A stretch of DNA of 30,728 nt, from positions 1 through 30,728 of IMG/VR virus record IMGVR_UViG_3300006916_000213. One strand, 5' to 3'. The notes below the pieces were generated by a model. It worked only from the letters and a program-made list of their open reading frames with translations. It had not been told where the DNA came from and did not search any database. The stretch comes from a virus. Position numbers and translations under genes: made by a program. Below, in pieces: positions 14,571 to 20,315 of this stretch (positions are counted from its first letter, which is position 1; every line of letters begins with the position of its first letter).

Positions 14571-14652
14571 GTAGCCTCATGGGGAGATTCGAAAGAGTCT
14601 CTCCTAGAGGACACTTAAGTCCTACCATGAAAAAAGAAAGGAAATATCATGG
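14568..14652 (+). promoter_or_regulatory. Pseudoknotted RNA leader, copy 4
   Basis: TAAGT (14568-14572) pairs with ACTTA (14613-14617). P1 is GGGGAGATTC (14581-14590) with GAGTCTCTCC (14595-14604), capped by a GAAA tetraloop. P2 is AGGAC (14608-14612) with GTCCT (14619-14623). Spacings are 8 and 3 nt. The last hairpin CCATG (14625-14629)/CATGG (14648-14652) loops out GAAAGGA and pairs the ATG. The 5' strand begins at the stop codon of the SSB gene. Confidence 0.82.
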
Positions 14653-14816
14653 ACATAACAGATATACTCAATATGAGTACAACATCTTTAACCGAGCTAC
14701 ATGAAGCTATCTCGGCTGAACTTCAAGATCGCACACTCAGAATTCCTGAGACATGGGATGAAGAAGAATATCAACAACTAGAACTTATCGAAAGCAGAAG
14801 GAGAACTGGAGCATGA
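14649..14816 (+). CDS. Small acidic early protein (55 aa)
   Basis: A 55-codon frame starting MDITDILNMSTTSLTELHEA, acidic and helical, with a basic end (ESRRRTGA). The start codon is held in the terminal stem of leader copy 4, and the TGA overlaps the next ATG (ATGA). No family recognised. The leader and coupling are the evidence for a real gene. Confidence 0.65.
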   Translation: MDITDILNMSTTSLTELHEAISAELQDRTLRIPETWDEEEYQQLELIESRRRTGA

Positions 14817-15034
14817 ATATCGATAAAGAAATAAATGATCTTGTAGAAATACTTGATGATGCACTTAATAATGCATCTGAAGAATTTTCTATGAACTTTA
14901 CTGAAAGACAATACAACGATTGGATGTCAGATGGTAGAACACTAGAGGACTTTGATATAGTAGAAAATGATATTATTAATGAAGCTCTTAGAAGAATAGT
15001 AGATCGTATATTAAATAGTAAGATATACAAATAA
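14813..15034 (+). CDS. Small acidic hypothetical protein (73 aa)
   Basis: A 73-aa acidic helical protein starting MNIDKEINDLVEILDDALNN. AGGAG lies 9 nt before the ATG. It is coupled upstream (ATGA) and downstream (TAATG). An 81-codon antisense ORF over it is a shadow. Function unknown. Confidence 0.65.
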   Translation: MNIDKEINDLVEILDDALNNASEEFSMNFTERQYNDWMSDGRTLEDFDIVENDIINEALRRIVDRILNSKIYK

Positions 15035-15108
15035 TGGCTATTATTATAGGCTTAATAGTATTTTTAATACTAGTATTTAGATTCTTTTTAATATACAAAA
15101 AGTTGTAA
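15034..15108 (+). CDS. Single-helix membrane peptide (24 aa)
   Basis: A 24-codon frame, MAIIIGLIVFLILVFRFFLI then YKKL, almost wholly hydrophobic with a basic end, as in a one-pass membrane peptide with cytoplasmic C-terminus. Its ATG overlaps the TAA of the preceding gene. It has no ribosome site of its own, so it would depend on re-initiation. The inverted repeat AGTATTTTTAATACT lies within it. Confidence 0.4.
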   Translation: MAIIIGLIVFLILVFRFFLIYKKL

Positions 15109-15118
15109 TTAAATAAAA

Positions 15119-15267
15119 CCACTTTGAGACTATTAATAGGACCACTTTGGTACTATTTATAGTAATACTCACAGTAAACACTGAGACCTCTTACCGTAGT
15201 AAGTTATTAAAAGTATTTAATAGTAACACTTTGGTACTATTAATAGGACCACTTTGGTATTATTAGG
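15119..15267 (+). repeat. Four direct repeats with palindromic core in a gene-free gap
   Basis: The gap 15109-15364 has no gene. It holds four copies of a 22-23 bp unit (CACTTTGGTACTATTAATAG plus GGA) at 15120, 15143, 15227 and 15250. They form two pairs, each with a 23-bp period. Two copies carry the perfect palindrome CTATTAATAG; the other two are degenerate. The arrangement suits iterons of an origin or operators of a regulator. The rest of the gap is AT-rich and holds only the ribosome site of the next gene. Confidence 0.7.
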
Positions 15268-15364
15268 TAAAGGTGAGTAGTTTACGTGGGAATGTTACTG
15301 AGAATGTACTTTTGAGTGTATTAAAATATGAACTTAAAAAATATAGAATAGAAAGGACTACATA

Positions 15365-15709
15365 ATGGAAATCAAATACCTACAAATAGAAGAGAAGTCT
15401 ATATACTATAACATAGAATTCATAGACGATAACTTAAATAGCCTCAACTGGGATATCTGGGATGAGAGTGATGAACATTTCGTAATAAGACACTATTACG
15501 AGAAGACTGATATTATTAGTGGTGATGTTAGAATGAAAATAGATGAAATATCTGTTGATTTCAACCTTGTAGTTAATGAACGTGGTGAAGAAGGAGTGTC
15601 TTTAATTAAAACTGATAAATATTTAGAAGTCACAATATACATTGATTTCTATAGAGAGATTGTAGACGCTGATCCGTATTATCTTGAAAAACACATAGAG
15701 ATCGTATAG
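15365..15709 (+). CDS. Hypothetical protein (114 aa)
   Basis: A 114-aa acidic protein starting MEIKYLQIEEKSIYYNIEFI, rich in Asp, Glu, Ile and Tyr with alternating strand-like segments. AGAAAGGA stands 7 nt before the ATG. It is the first gene after the repeat-bearing gap. No known motif. Confidence 0.65.
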   Translation: MEIKYLQIEEKSIYYNIEFIDDNLNSLNWDIWDESDEHFVIRHYYEKTDIISGDVRMKIDEISVDFNLVVNERGEEGVSLIKTDKYLEVTIYIDFYREIVDADPYYLEKHIEIV

Positions 15710-15726
15710 TACTGACGAAACTTCCT

Positions 15727-15747
15727 AAAAACACCCTTATAGGGGGG
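15727..15747 (+). promoter_or_regulatory. Candidate phage RNA polymerase promoter, middle genes 1
   Basis: The core ACACCCTTATAGG is shared with the late-operon site on the other strand, and CCCTTATAGGGGGG is shared with the site at 18008. The expected start is G at 15742, 44 nt before the next ATG. It lies in the intergenic space between two plus-strand genes. Confidence 0.55.
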
Positions 15748-15785
15748 TTGATATATACCTATAAGAAAACAGAAAGGACAATACT

Positions 15786-16013
15786 ATGAAGAGAACACCA
15801 GCTATCTACGGGTACTACGAAAGTAATATCCTTAAAGCGTACCGTGAGGATAACTACGATTACGCTGAAGAGCTAATTAAAGATGCACCTAAAGACGTAT
15901 ATAAGGCTCTTATAAAGAACGATATTATAGAAGGATCAGTAGAACAAACTAGAGATTGGGAAGAAGAATATATAAGAGAACAACTAAGATATGAGGAAGG
16001 TGAGGTAGAATGA
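15786..16013 (+). CDS. Hypothetical protein (75 aa)
   Basis: A 75-aa acidic, Tyr-rich helical protein starting MKRTPAIYGYYESNILKAYR. AGAAAGGA lies 8 nt before the ATG. It is the first gene behind the candidate promoter at 15727, and its stop overlaps the next start (ATGA). Family not recognised. Confidence 0.65.
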   Translation: MKRTPAIYGYYESNILKAYREDNYDYAEELIKDAPKDVYKALIKNDIIEGSVEQTRDWEEEYIREQLRYEEGEVE

Positions 16014-16246
16014 GTAAACGTTTTATATACAATAATCACTTTAAGTTCTTTATGAACTATGGAACGGATAGTCGAAACGTATATGTTTATCATACTGATA
16101 GTGCAATATGGTTATACAACAAAACAAGAGACGTTGTAGTCTTATTCTCAGATAGACTAACAAATGATACAATTGTGTATGATAAATATTCCAAAAATTA
16201 CGCTAAGCATAAAGAAAGGATAATAAGGTTATGTCAAGCCGCATAG
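16010..16246 (+). CDS. Hypothetical protein (78 aa)
   Basis: A 78-aa basic, aromatic-rich protein starting MSKRFIYNNHFKFFMNYGTD. It is coupled to the upstream gene by ATGA and overlaps the next gene by 16 nt. It has no membrane helix or motif that I recognise. Confidence 0.6.
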   Translation: MSKRFIYNNHFKFFMNYGTDSRNVYVYHTDSAIWLYNKTRDVVVLFSDRLTNDTIVYDKYSKNYAKHKERIIRLCQAA

Positions 16247-16542
16247 ACGAACTACGAGCTAAGTTTAAAAATAGTAAATCCTTTGATTATATGTCATGGG
16301 ATATCTGGTTTAAACAAGAAGTTCCTAGTATGCAGATTAGAGACTTTTTAAGAATAGAGAGTGCGCTAATGCACTCTTTTGACTTATTCTCTCAGTTAGA
16401 CTCAATAGAAGACGATGTTGTATTTGAAAACCTAATAGGGTCTACACACACTAAAGCTGATTCTCTTATATCAGAGATATCAGACATAGATAAACAACTA
16501 GAAAAACAAATCGGAAAGGATTTGATTGATGAATACTTATAG
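16231..16542 (+). CDS. Hypothetical protein (103 aa)
   Basis: A 103-aa acidic helical protein starting MSSRIDELRAKFKNSKSFDY. GAAAGGA lies about 10 nt before the ATG, inside the end of the previous gene. Its 3' end overlaps the next small gene. The C-terminus looks like a coiled coil (LISEISDIDKQLEKQIGKDL). Function unknown. Confidence 0.6.
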   Translation: MSSRIDELRAKFKNSKSFDYMSWDIWFKQEVPSMQIRDFLRIESALMHSFDLFSQLDSIEDDVVFENLIGSTHTKADSLISEISDIDKQLEKQIGKDLIDEYL

Positions 16543-16690
16543 GCTACTCATAAGTGAACAAATAGGTTATTATGTAGACGTAGAAGCAGAAAGTGAAGAA
16601 GAGGCTATTGAGGATTACTACAATAATAGTGGTCATCCTTATGGTGAAAAAGTAATAGAAAATTATGTAGTAGAAGTGGAAAAATATTAA
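16529..16690 (+). CDS. Small DpnD/PcfM-like protein (53 aa)
   Basis: A 53-codon frame starting MNTYRLLISEQIGYYVDVEA, followed by ESEEEAIEDYY. The beta-strand, V-x-A, then EEAIE helix layout resembles DpnD/PcfM-like small proteins. GGAAAGGA lies 8 nt before the ATG. The gene at 17140-17313 has a similar layout and may be a diverged relative. Function unknown. Confidence 0.55.
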   Translation: MNTYRLLISEQIGYYVDVEAESEEEAIEDYYNNSGHPYGEKVIENYVVEVEKY

Positions 16691-16691
16691 G

Positions 16692-16868
16692 ATGGACGTA
16701 TCAATGACAGTCGAAGAGTACAAAGAAGTATTACGCTTAATGACTGATAAGGTAATAAACTTTGAGAAAAAAGAGTATTACGAACAACCACCAAGTCAAT
16801 TATTTATTCACAAGAAAAGAATAAGTACTGGTAAAACTATACAGTACGGAAAGGCAAAAGATGCTTAA
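16692..16868 (+). CDS. Small hypothetical protein (58 aa)
   Basis: A 58-codon frame starting MDVSMTVEEYKEVLRLMTDK, ending in a basic segment (LFIHKKRISTGKTI). The ribosome site before 16692 is weak, and the in-frame ATG at 16704 is an alternative start. It overlaps the following gene by 8 nt, whose GGAAAGG site lies inside it. Confidence 0.5.
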   Translation: MDVSMTVEEYKEVLRLMTDKVINFEKKEYYEQPPSQLFIHKKRISTGKTIQYGKAKDA

Positions 16869-17139
16869 AAGAATACACATTAATCAACACATTATTCGCT
16901 CAAACAATAAGAATGGAGAGCGTAAACCTGTTATCACAGTAAAAGCTGGCAAAGAAAATGTTTATTGTGATAGAGTAATAGTAGATGGCATAACAGAAAT
17001 AGTCTATAGTCCAGACAAACCACTATCTTGTGGTGCTAAAGTATGGATAGAGACTACTGATATAGTAGAGTGTTACGAGAAAGTTAAAGGTAAAACACGA
17101 ATATATGAAGCAGATTTTAACTGTAAAAGGGTTTTATAA
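16861..17139 (+). CDS. Conserved marine-phage hypothetical (MKRIHINQH type)
   Basis: A 92-aa beta-rich protein. The start MLKRIHINQHIIRSN and the block VVYSPDKPLSCGA-like (here IVYSPDKPLSCGAKVWIET) match a small protein family that I recall from many marine and cyanophage genomes, still without a function. GGAAAGG lies 7 nt before the ATG. It contains four Cys; metal binding is not obvious. Confidence 0.65.
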   Translation: MLKRIHINQHIIRSNNKNGERKPVITVKAGKENVYCDRVIVDGITEIVYSPDKPLSCGAKVWIETTDIVECYEKVKGKTRIYEADFNCKRVL

Positions 17140-17313
17140 ATGACTGAGTTTGAATTAACAATTAAAGAAGTAAGAGCATATAAAGTAAAATTAAAAGCGA
17201 AGGATAGATACGAAGCTGAAGATAACTTTTGGAATAATTATAGTGATTATGTTGTAAATCTTTATGGTGAACAAGAAATAAGCGATGAAATAATAAAGAT
17301 AAAGGAGATGTAA
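17140..17313 (+). CDS. Small hypothetical protein (57 aa)
   Basis: A 57-codon frame starting MTEFELTIKEVRAYKVKLKA directly after the previous stop. It ends in TAA sharing its last A with the next ATG (TAATG). The strand-strand-helix pattern (KLKAKDRYEAEDNF) recalls the gene at 16529-16690. Function unknown. Confidence 0.55.
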   Translation: MTEFELTIKEVRAYKVKLKAKDRYEAEDNFWNNYSDYVVNLYGEQEISDEIIKIKEM

Positions 17314-17504
17314 TGAAAAAACTAGCATTAGAAAATTATTTAACAAGGTTTATAAGGTATATAGTAGATTGGCGAACTACTAGGCGAGTAATACGTCAAC
17401 TACATGAGCTACCTGATAGTACCTTAGAAGATATTGGTGTACAACGACACGAAATATCTCGACTAGCTTATACAGAAATACAAAGAAAGAACTATGAAAA
17501 GTAA
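17313..17504 (+). CDS. DUF1127-like small protein (63 aa)
   Basis: A 63-aa, Arg-rich protein. Residues 20-52 fit the DUF1127 pattern: TTRRVIRQLHELPDSTLEDI followed by G-x-x-R-x-E-I. DUF1127 proteins are short, basic, and widespread in Alpha- and Gammaproteobacteria, where some have been linked to RNA turnover and phosphate or carbon metabolism. AAAGGAG sits 5 nt before the ATG, which overlaps the stop of the previous gene. A phage copy suggests capture from an alphaproteobacterial host and possible interference with host RNA control (inference). Confidence 0.75.
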   Translation: MKKLALENYLTRFIRYIVDWRTTRRVIRQLHELPDSTLEDIGVQRHEISRLAYTEIQRKNYEK

Positions 17505-17664
17505 AGCATGGAGAATATGGGCTAAAACTATAGGGAGTAAAATATCAAATGAAAACTATGAAAGTGATATTGCCGCTATGTTACGTACCTTTTGGGTACT
17601 CACTCACTTGGTTGCTTGCTTTTTTATTATTATACACAATGGGAGTAAACTAGGATGGTTTTAA
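17494..17664 (+). CDS. Small one-pass membrane protein (56 aa)
   Basis: A 56-codon frame starting MKSKAWRIWAKTIGSKISNE. A hydrophobic segment, FWVLTHLVACFFIII, near residues 33-47 would span the membrane, and a short polar tail (HNGSKLGWF) follows. AAAGAAAGAA precedes the ATG. It overlaps both neighbours. No family name known to me. Confidence 0.6.
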   Translation: MKSKAWRIWAKTIGSKISNENYESDIAAMLRTFWVLTHLVACFFIIIHNGSKLGWF

Positions 17665-17891
17665 ACGAGGAAAAAACAAAAACAATAACTATTGATAACG
17701 TTGAATATGAGTTAGATAGCTTAGACTCTAACGAATTATACTTTATTAAACAAATAAATGATATTAGAGATGAATCTTCTACCCTTAAAATTAAGTTAGA
17801 TAGATTAATAATGTCTGAAAATGGTTTTATATCAGCGTTAAAAGGATCATTGAATGCAAAAGATAATGATAGTAAGGAACAAAGCGAATAA
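17655..17891 (+). CDS. DUF6447-like small protein (78 aa)
   Basis: A 78-aa acidic protein. The start region TKTITIDNVEYELDSLDSNE has the TITIDG-x-EYxLDSL signature that I associate with DUF6447. A helical segment (DESSTLKIKLDRL) follows. The family is phage-borne and uncharacterised. It overlaps the preceding membrane protein gene and the following gene. Confidence 0.6.
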   Translation: MVLNEEKTKTITIDNVEYELDSLDSNELYFIKQINDIRDESSTLKIKLDRLIMSENGFISALKGSLNAKDNDSKEQSE

Positions 17892-18039
17892 AGATTTCAT
17901 TATTAATCAAATAACAGAACAACGAATAAGACTAAGATATGTCTTTGATGTTCAAAAAGTTTCTTATGATGAAAATTATTTAATACTTGAGGGTACACCT
18001 ATAAAACCCCCTTATAGGGGGGAAGGGGTATCTGAATGA
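17854..18039 (+). CDS. Small hypothetical protein (61 aa)
   Basis: A 61-aa protein starting MQKIMIVRNKANKDFIINQI, basic at the start. AAAGGA lies 8 nt before the ATG, within the previous gene. Its last codons (PIKPPYRGE) are spelled by the candidate promoter sequence at 18002-18022, so the C-terminus may be shaped by that site. Its TGA overlaps the next ATG. Confidence 0.5.
   Translation: MQKIMIVRNKANKDFIINQITEQRIRLRYVFDVQKVSYDENYLILEGTPIKPPYRGEGVSE
18002..18022 (+). promoter_or_regulatory. Candidate phage RNA polymerase promoter, replication genes
   Basis: Reads AAAACCCCCTTATAGGGGGG, 19 of 20 positions identical to the site at 15728-15747. The expected start is 18017. The site lies inside the end of a coding frame, 19 nt before the DUF3310 ATG, at the head of the replication gene block. 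CCCCC and GGGGG could also pair around TTATA. Confidence 0.55.
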
Positions 18040-18377
18040 AATACGAACACTACAAAGCATTTTTAGATGCAGAAAGGAAGGCAGAAATGTCTAAAGAAAA
18101 CAACGCAATAAGCCCTAAGCATTATAAAGAAATACTACCAGGGTACGAATATATGGACATGATGGTTTATATGCTTAAAGATATGAACGGTTATGAAGCT
18201 CATCTTATGGGGCAGATGTACAAGTATCTTATGCGTTATGGGAAGAAAGACGATAAGCTACAAGAATTAGGTAAAGTAAAATGGTATCTTGAGTTTCTAA
18301 TGAAACGATTAGAACGTGAAGAAACTATAAGTAATGCCGAAAGAGAAATCAATAAACACTTTAAAGAAAGAGGATAA
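18036..18377 (+). CDS. DUF3310 protein, T7 gp1.7-like
   Basis: A 113-aa protein. The block ISPKHYKEILPGYEYMDMMV with the following KYLMRYGKKDDKLQELGKVK is typical of DUF3310, the family of T7 gene 1.7, whose product has nucleotide kinase activity. It would help convert host nucleotides to dNTPs. Two starts are possible: the ATG at 18036, and an in-frame ATG at 18087 with GAAAGGA 8 nt upstream, which is the stronger ribosome site. Its stop overlaps the SSB-like gene (TAATG). Confidence 0.75.
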   Translation: MKYEHYKAFLDAERKAEMSKENNAISPKHYKEILPGYEYMDMMVYMLKDMNGYEAHLMGQMYKYLMRYGKKDDKLQELGKVKWYLEFLMKRLEREETISNAEREINKHFKERG

Positions 18378-18874
18378 TGAGTATGCTAGATGATAAAAGA
18401 ACAGTAATTATTAGAGACGCAGAATTACACTGGGCAAAAGTAGTAACACCTGTAAGTCCATTCGGAACTTCACAATGGGAAGTACAAATACGTACTAGAG
18501 ATGAAAAGAAAGCTAAAGAATGGAAAGATAAATTCTATTTAACTACTAAGACAGAAAAGGATGATGATGGAGTTTATTATAAATCAAATATTAAACGTAA
18601 AGCAATCAACAAAGACGGAAATCCTAATACACCACCTGAAGTACTCGATGGTAACAAACAGTCTATTGATGGAACTACCATTGGTAATGGTTCTATCGGA
18701 AATATAATGTTATTTCAATATCCTTACGATGTTAGCGGTAGAAAAGGAGTAGGGTCTATACTCTCTAAAATACAAGTAACTGAATTATTAAAGTATCAAC
18801 CTACGCAAGCAGTTGATTTTGAAATCGAAGATAACGAAGATGTACCAGAAGAAATAGACAAGGTAGATTTTTAA
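18377..18874 (+). CDS. Single-stranded DNA-binding protein-like, paralogue 2
   Basis: A 165-aa homologue of the protein at 14103-14570. Common blocks include RDAELHWAKVVTPVSPFGT, IGNGSIGNIMLFQYPYDV and KIQVTEL. The C-terminus is acidic (DNEDVPEEIDKVDF) and ends in Asp-Phe, like gp2.5-type SSBs that use such a tail to recruit polymerase and helicase. It is in the replication block directly after the DUF3310 gene, and it lacks the pseudoknotted leader of its paralogue. This one is the better candidate for the replicative SSB (inference). Confidence 0.7.
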   Translation: MSMLDDKRTVIIRDAELHWAKVVTPVSPFGTSQWEVQIRTRDEKKAKEWKDKFYLTTKTEKDDDGVYYKSNIKRKAINKDGNPNTPPEVLDGNKQSIDGTTIGNGSIGNIMLFQYPYDVSGRKGVGSILSKIQVTELLKYQPTQAVDFEIEDNEDVPEEIDKVDF

Positions 18875-19215
18875 TGGGTGATATAATTGATTTTAAATCT
18901 CACAAAATTATAAAAGTTGAATTAGAAGATAATAATTATGAAGGACAAATGCTATTAACTATTTCAATAGTTTCATTATGGTCTTCTTTCGGTGGAGAAT
19001 TAATTAGACAATTGATTCCTGAAGAAGATCATGAACTATATCTTACTTTATTCTTACAATTTTCTGACTTATGTTATTGGTTTATGCAAGAAGGAGAAAT
19101 TATAGTAAGTGAAGATAATGAAATAGCTTTAAGTAAAGAATCAAAGGAGAAATTAATTGATGTCATCAAATCAATTAAGAGAGAGTTTGCAGGAAACAAT
19201 AACACAACTCACTAA
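18874..19215 (+). CDS. Hypothetical protein (113 aa)
   Basis: A 113-aa acidic protein starting MGDIIDFKSHKIIKVELEDN. It has a hydrophobic, aromatic middle (LTLFLQFSDLCYWFMQEGE) that is probably a buried helix rather than a membrane span. The ATG overlaps the SSB-like stop (TAATG). Function unknown. Confidence 0.6.
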   Translation: MGDIIDFKSHKIIKVELEDNNYEGQMLLTISIVSLWSSFGGELIRQLIPEEDHELYLTLFLQFSDLCYWFMQEGEIIVSEDNEIALSKESKEKLIDVIKSIKREFAGNNNTTH

Positions 19216-19480
19216 TGCAGTTGATTATTGGTGTGAACAAAATATAATAGAGGCTCAGTATGGTGATGCAAAAATAGTAAAGTATACTACAAATAGATTG
19301 TATCATATATTTTTAGCTGAAAAATTAAAAGAGATAAAAGATTTTATAATAGCAGAAGAAAGGAAACAAGATGCTGAAAAACTTCGTTTATCTAGCAGGT
19401 CCGATGGAGGACACAACAAAAGAAATGATGCTTGGATGGAGGATTCGGGCGTCGAATTCTTTGGGAGCTTTAGGGATTAA
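19160..19480 (+). CDS. Hypothetical protein overlapping neighbours on both sides (106 aa)
   Basis: The likely ATG is 19160 (an in-frame TTG precedes it), with AAAGGAG about 10 nt upstream. Residues 1-70 are helical and plausible protein (SSNQLRESLQETITQLTNAV). The last ~36 residues are read in a different frame over the start of the deoxyribosyltransferase gene and look low-complexity, so the true protein may tolerate any tail. The overlap is 110 nt. Confidence 0.5.
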   Translation: MSSNQLRESLQETITQLTNAVDYWCEQNIIEAQYGDAKIVKYTTNRLYHIFLAEKLKEIKDFIIAEERKQDAEKLRLSSRSDGGHNKRNDAWMEDSGVEFFGSFRD

Positions 19481-19808
19481 CTCTCTTGATCCTACAAGAC
19501 GAGTATCTTTTCATGAGGAATTATTTTTAAGTGAAAAGCAAACAGAATCACAAAATACTTGTAGAAGAATATTTAAAATGGATATGCAAGACATAGCAAA
19601 TAGTACTGTTGTTCTTGCAGATGTCCGTAGAAGTAGCGGTAGAGGCACTGGTACTTCTATGGAGTTAATGTTTGCCCATACCAAAAATAAAATAATTATT
19701 TTATGGGCAGACAAAGATGATTATATACATCCTTTCTATGAGAGTATTTATACAGAAAAATATTTCTCTTTAGAAAAATGTATTGATTCAATTACTTATT
19801 ATTATTGA
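19371..19808 (+). CDS. Nucleoside 2-deoxyribosyltransferase-like protein
   Basis: A 145-aa protein with the family landmarks: an N-terminal FVYLAGPM strand-loop (residues 5-12), a central MDMQDIANSTVVLADV strand with Asp 75, and RGTGTSMELMFAH, in which Glu 99 would be the nucleophile. Members move a deoxyribose between bases or hydrolyse deoxynucleoside monophosphates, so it would serve base salvage or dNTP pool control. GAAAGGA lies 8 nt before the ATG. With the DUF3310 protein and dCMP deaminase it forms a nucleotide-supply set. Confidence 0.75.
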   Translation: MLKNFVYLAGPMEDTTKEMMLGWRIRASNSLGALGINSLDPTRRVSFHEELFLSEKQTESQNTCRRIFKMDMQDIANSTVVLADVRRSSGRGTGTSMELMFAHTKNKIIILWADKDDYIHPFYESIYTEKYFSLEKCIDSITYYY

Positions 19809-19841
19809 GAAGATTCAAGCGAACTTTAGAAAGGAAAAACA

Positions 19842-20117
19842 ATGCCTTACATTACTCAAGAAGACCGTAAAAACTTTATATGGATTGAAAGCGCAATTGA
19901 AGATACACCACCAAATAAAGCAGGTGAACTTCAATACCTTATTGCTATTATGATACATCACTTTGTACGCGAAAAAGGTCTTAATTATCAAACATGTAAT
20001 GATGTTATGGGCGCATTAACAGGTGCTAATATGGAGTTTTATAGACGCTTTGTATCTGAATATGAAGACAGTAAAATTAGAGAGAATGGAGATGTGTACT
20101 ATGAAGTATATGAATAA
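19842..20117 (+). CDS. DUF6899-like protein (91 aa)
   Basis: A 91-aa protein. MPYITQEDRKNF, GELQYLIAIMIHHFV, NYQTCNDVMGALTGA and EFYRRFVSEYEDSKIRENGD form the pattern I associate with DUF6899, found in many phages, function unknown. AGAAAGGA is 7 nt upstream of the ATG. No catalytic motif is apparent. Confidence 0.65.
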   Translation: MPYITQEDRKNFIWIESAIEDTPPNKAGELQYLIAIMIHHFVREKGLNYQTCNDVMGALTGANMEFYRRFVSEYEDSKIRENGDVYYEVYE

Positions 20118-20120
20118 ATT

Positions 20121-20315
20121 ATGTTTAAAGCTTTAGTATTAATGTGTGTAATTGAAACAGGCATATGTCAAGAGTTTGAAGATATCTGGGGTCCATATCA
20201 CACTGAAAAAGAATGTAAAGAAAGATCACACCAAATGGCTAATGATATAGGTAGTATTTTTAAAGATCTAAACGTAGAATTTAAATGGAAATGTGATTAT
20301 GAACAATCAATTTGA
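20121..20315 (+). CDS. Small Cys-containing protein with hydrophobic start (64 aa)
   Basis: A 64-aa protein starting MFKALVLMCVIETGICQEFE. The short hydrophobic start and four further-spaced Cys (C9, C16, C33, C58) suggest a small exported or disulphide-bonded protein, similar to short marine-phage proteins with a GPY-x-TEKEC segment. The ribosome site is weak. It overlaps the next small gene by 17 nt. Confidence 0.55.
   Translation: MFKALVLMCVIETGICQEFEDIWGPYHTEKECKERSHQMANDIGSIFKDLNVEFKWKCDYEQSI

Noticed and set aside
17528-17537. CTATAGGGAG as another phage promoter
   Set aside because: It agrees with T7 at the start point, but the upstream sequence does not match the shared motif and it is inside a coding frame; it could not be distinguished from chance.
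18002-18022. CCCCC-TTATA-GGGGG as a transcription terminator
   Set aside because: No T run follows on either strand, and the near-identical sequence elsewhere stands upstream of genes, which fits a promoter better.
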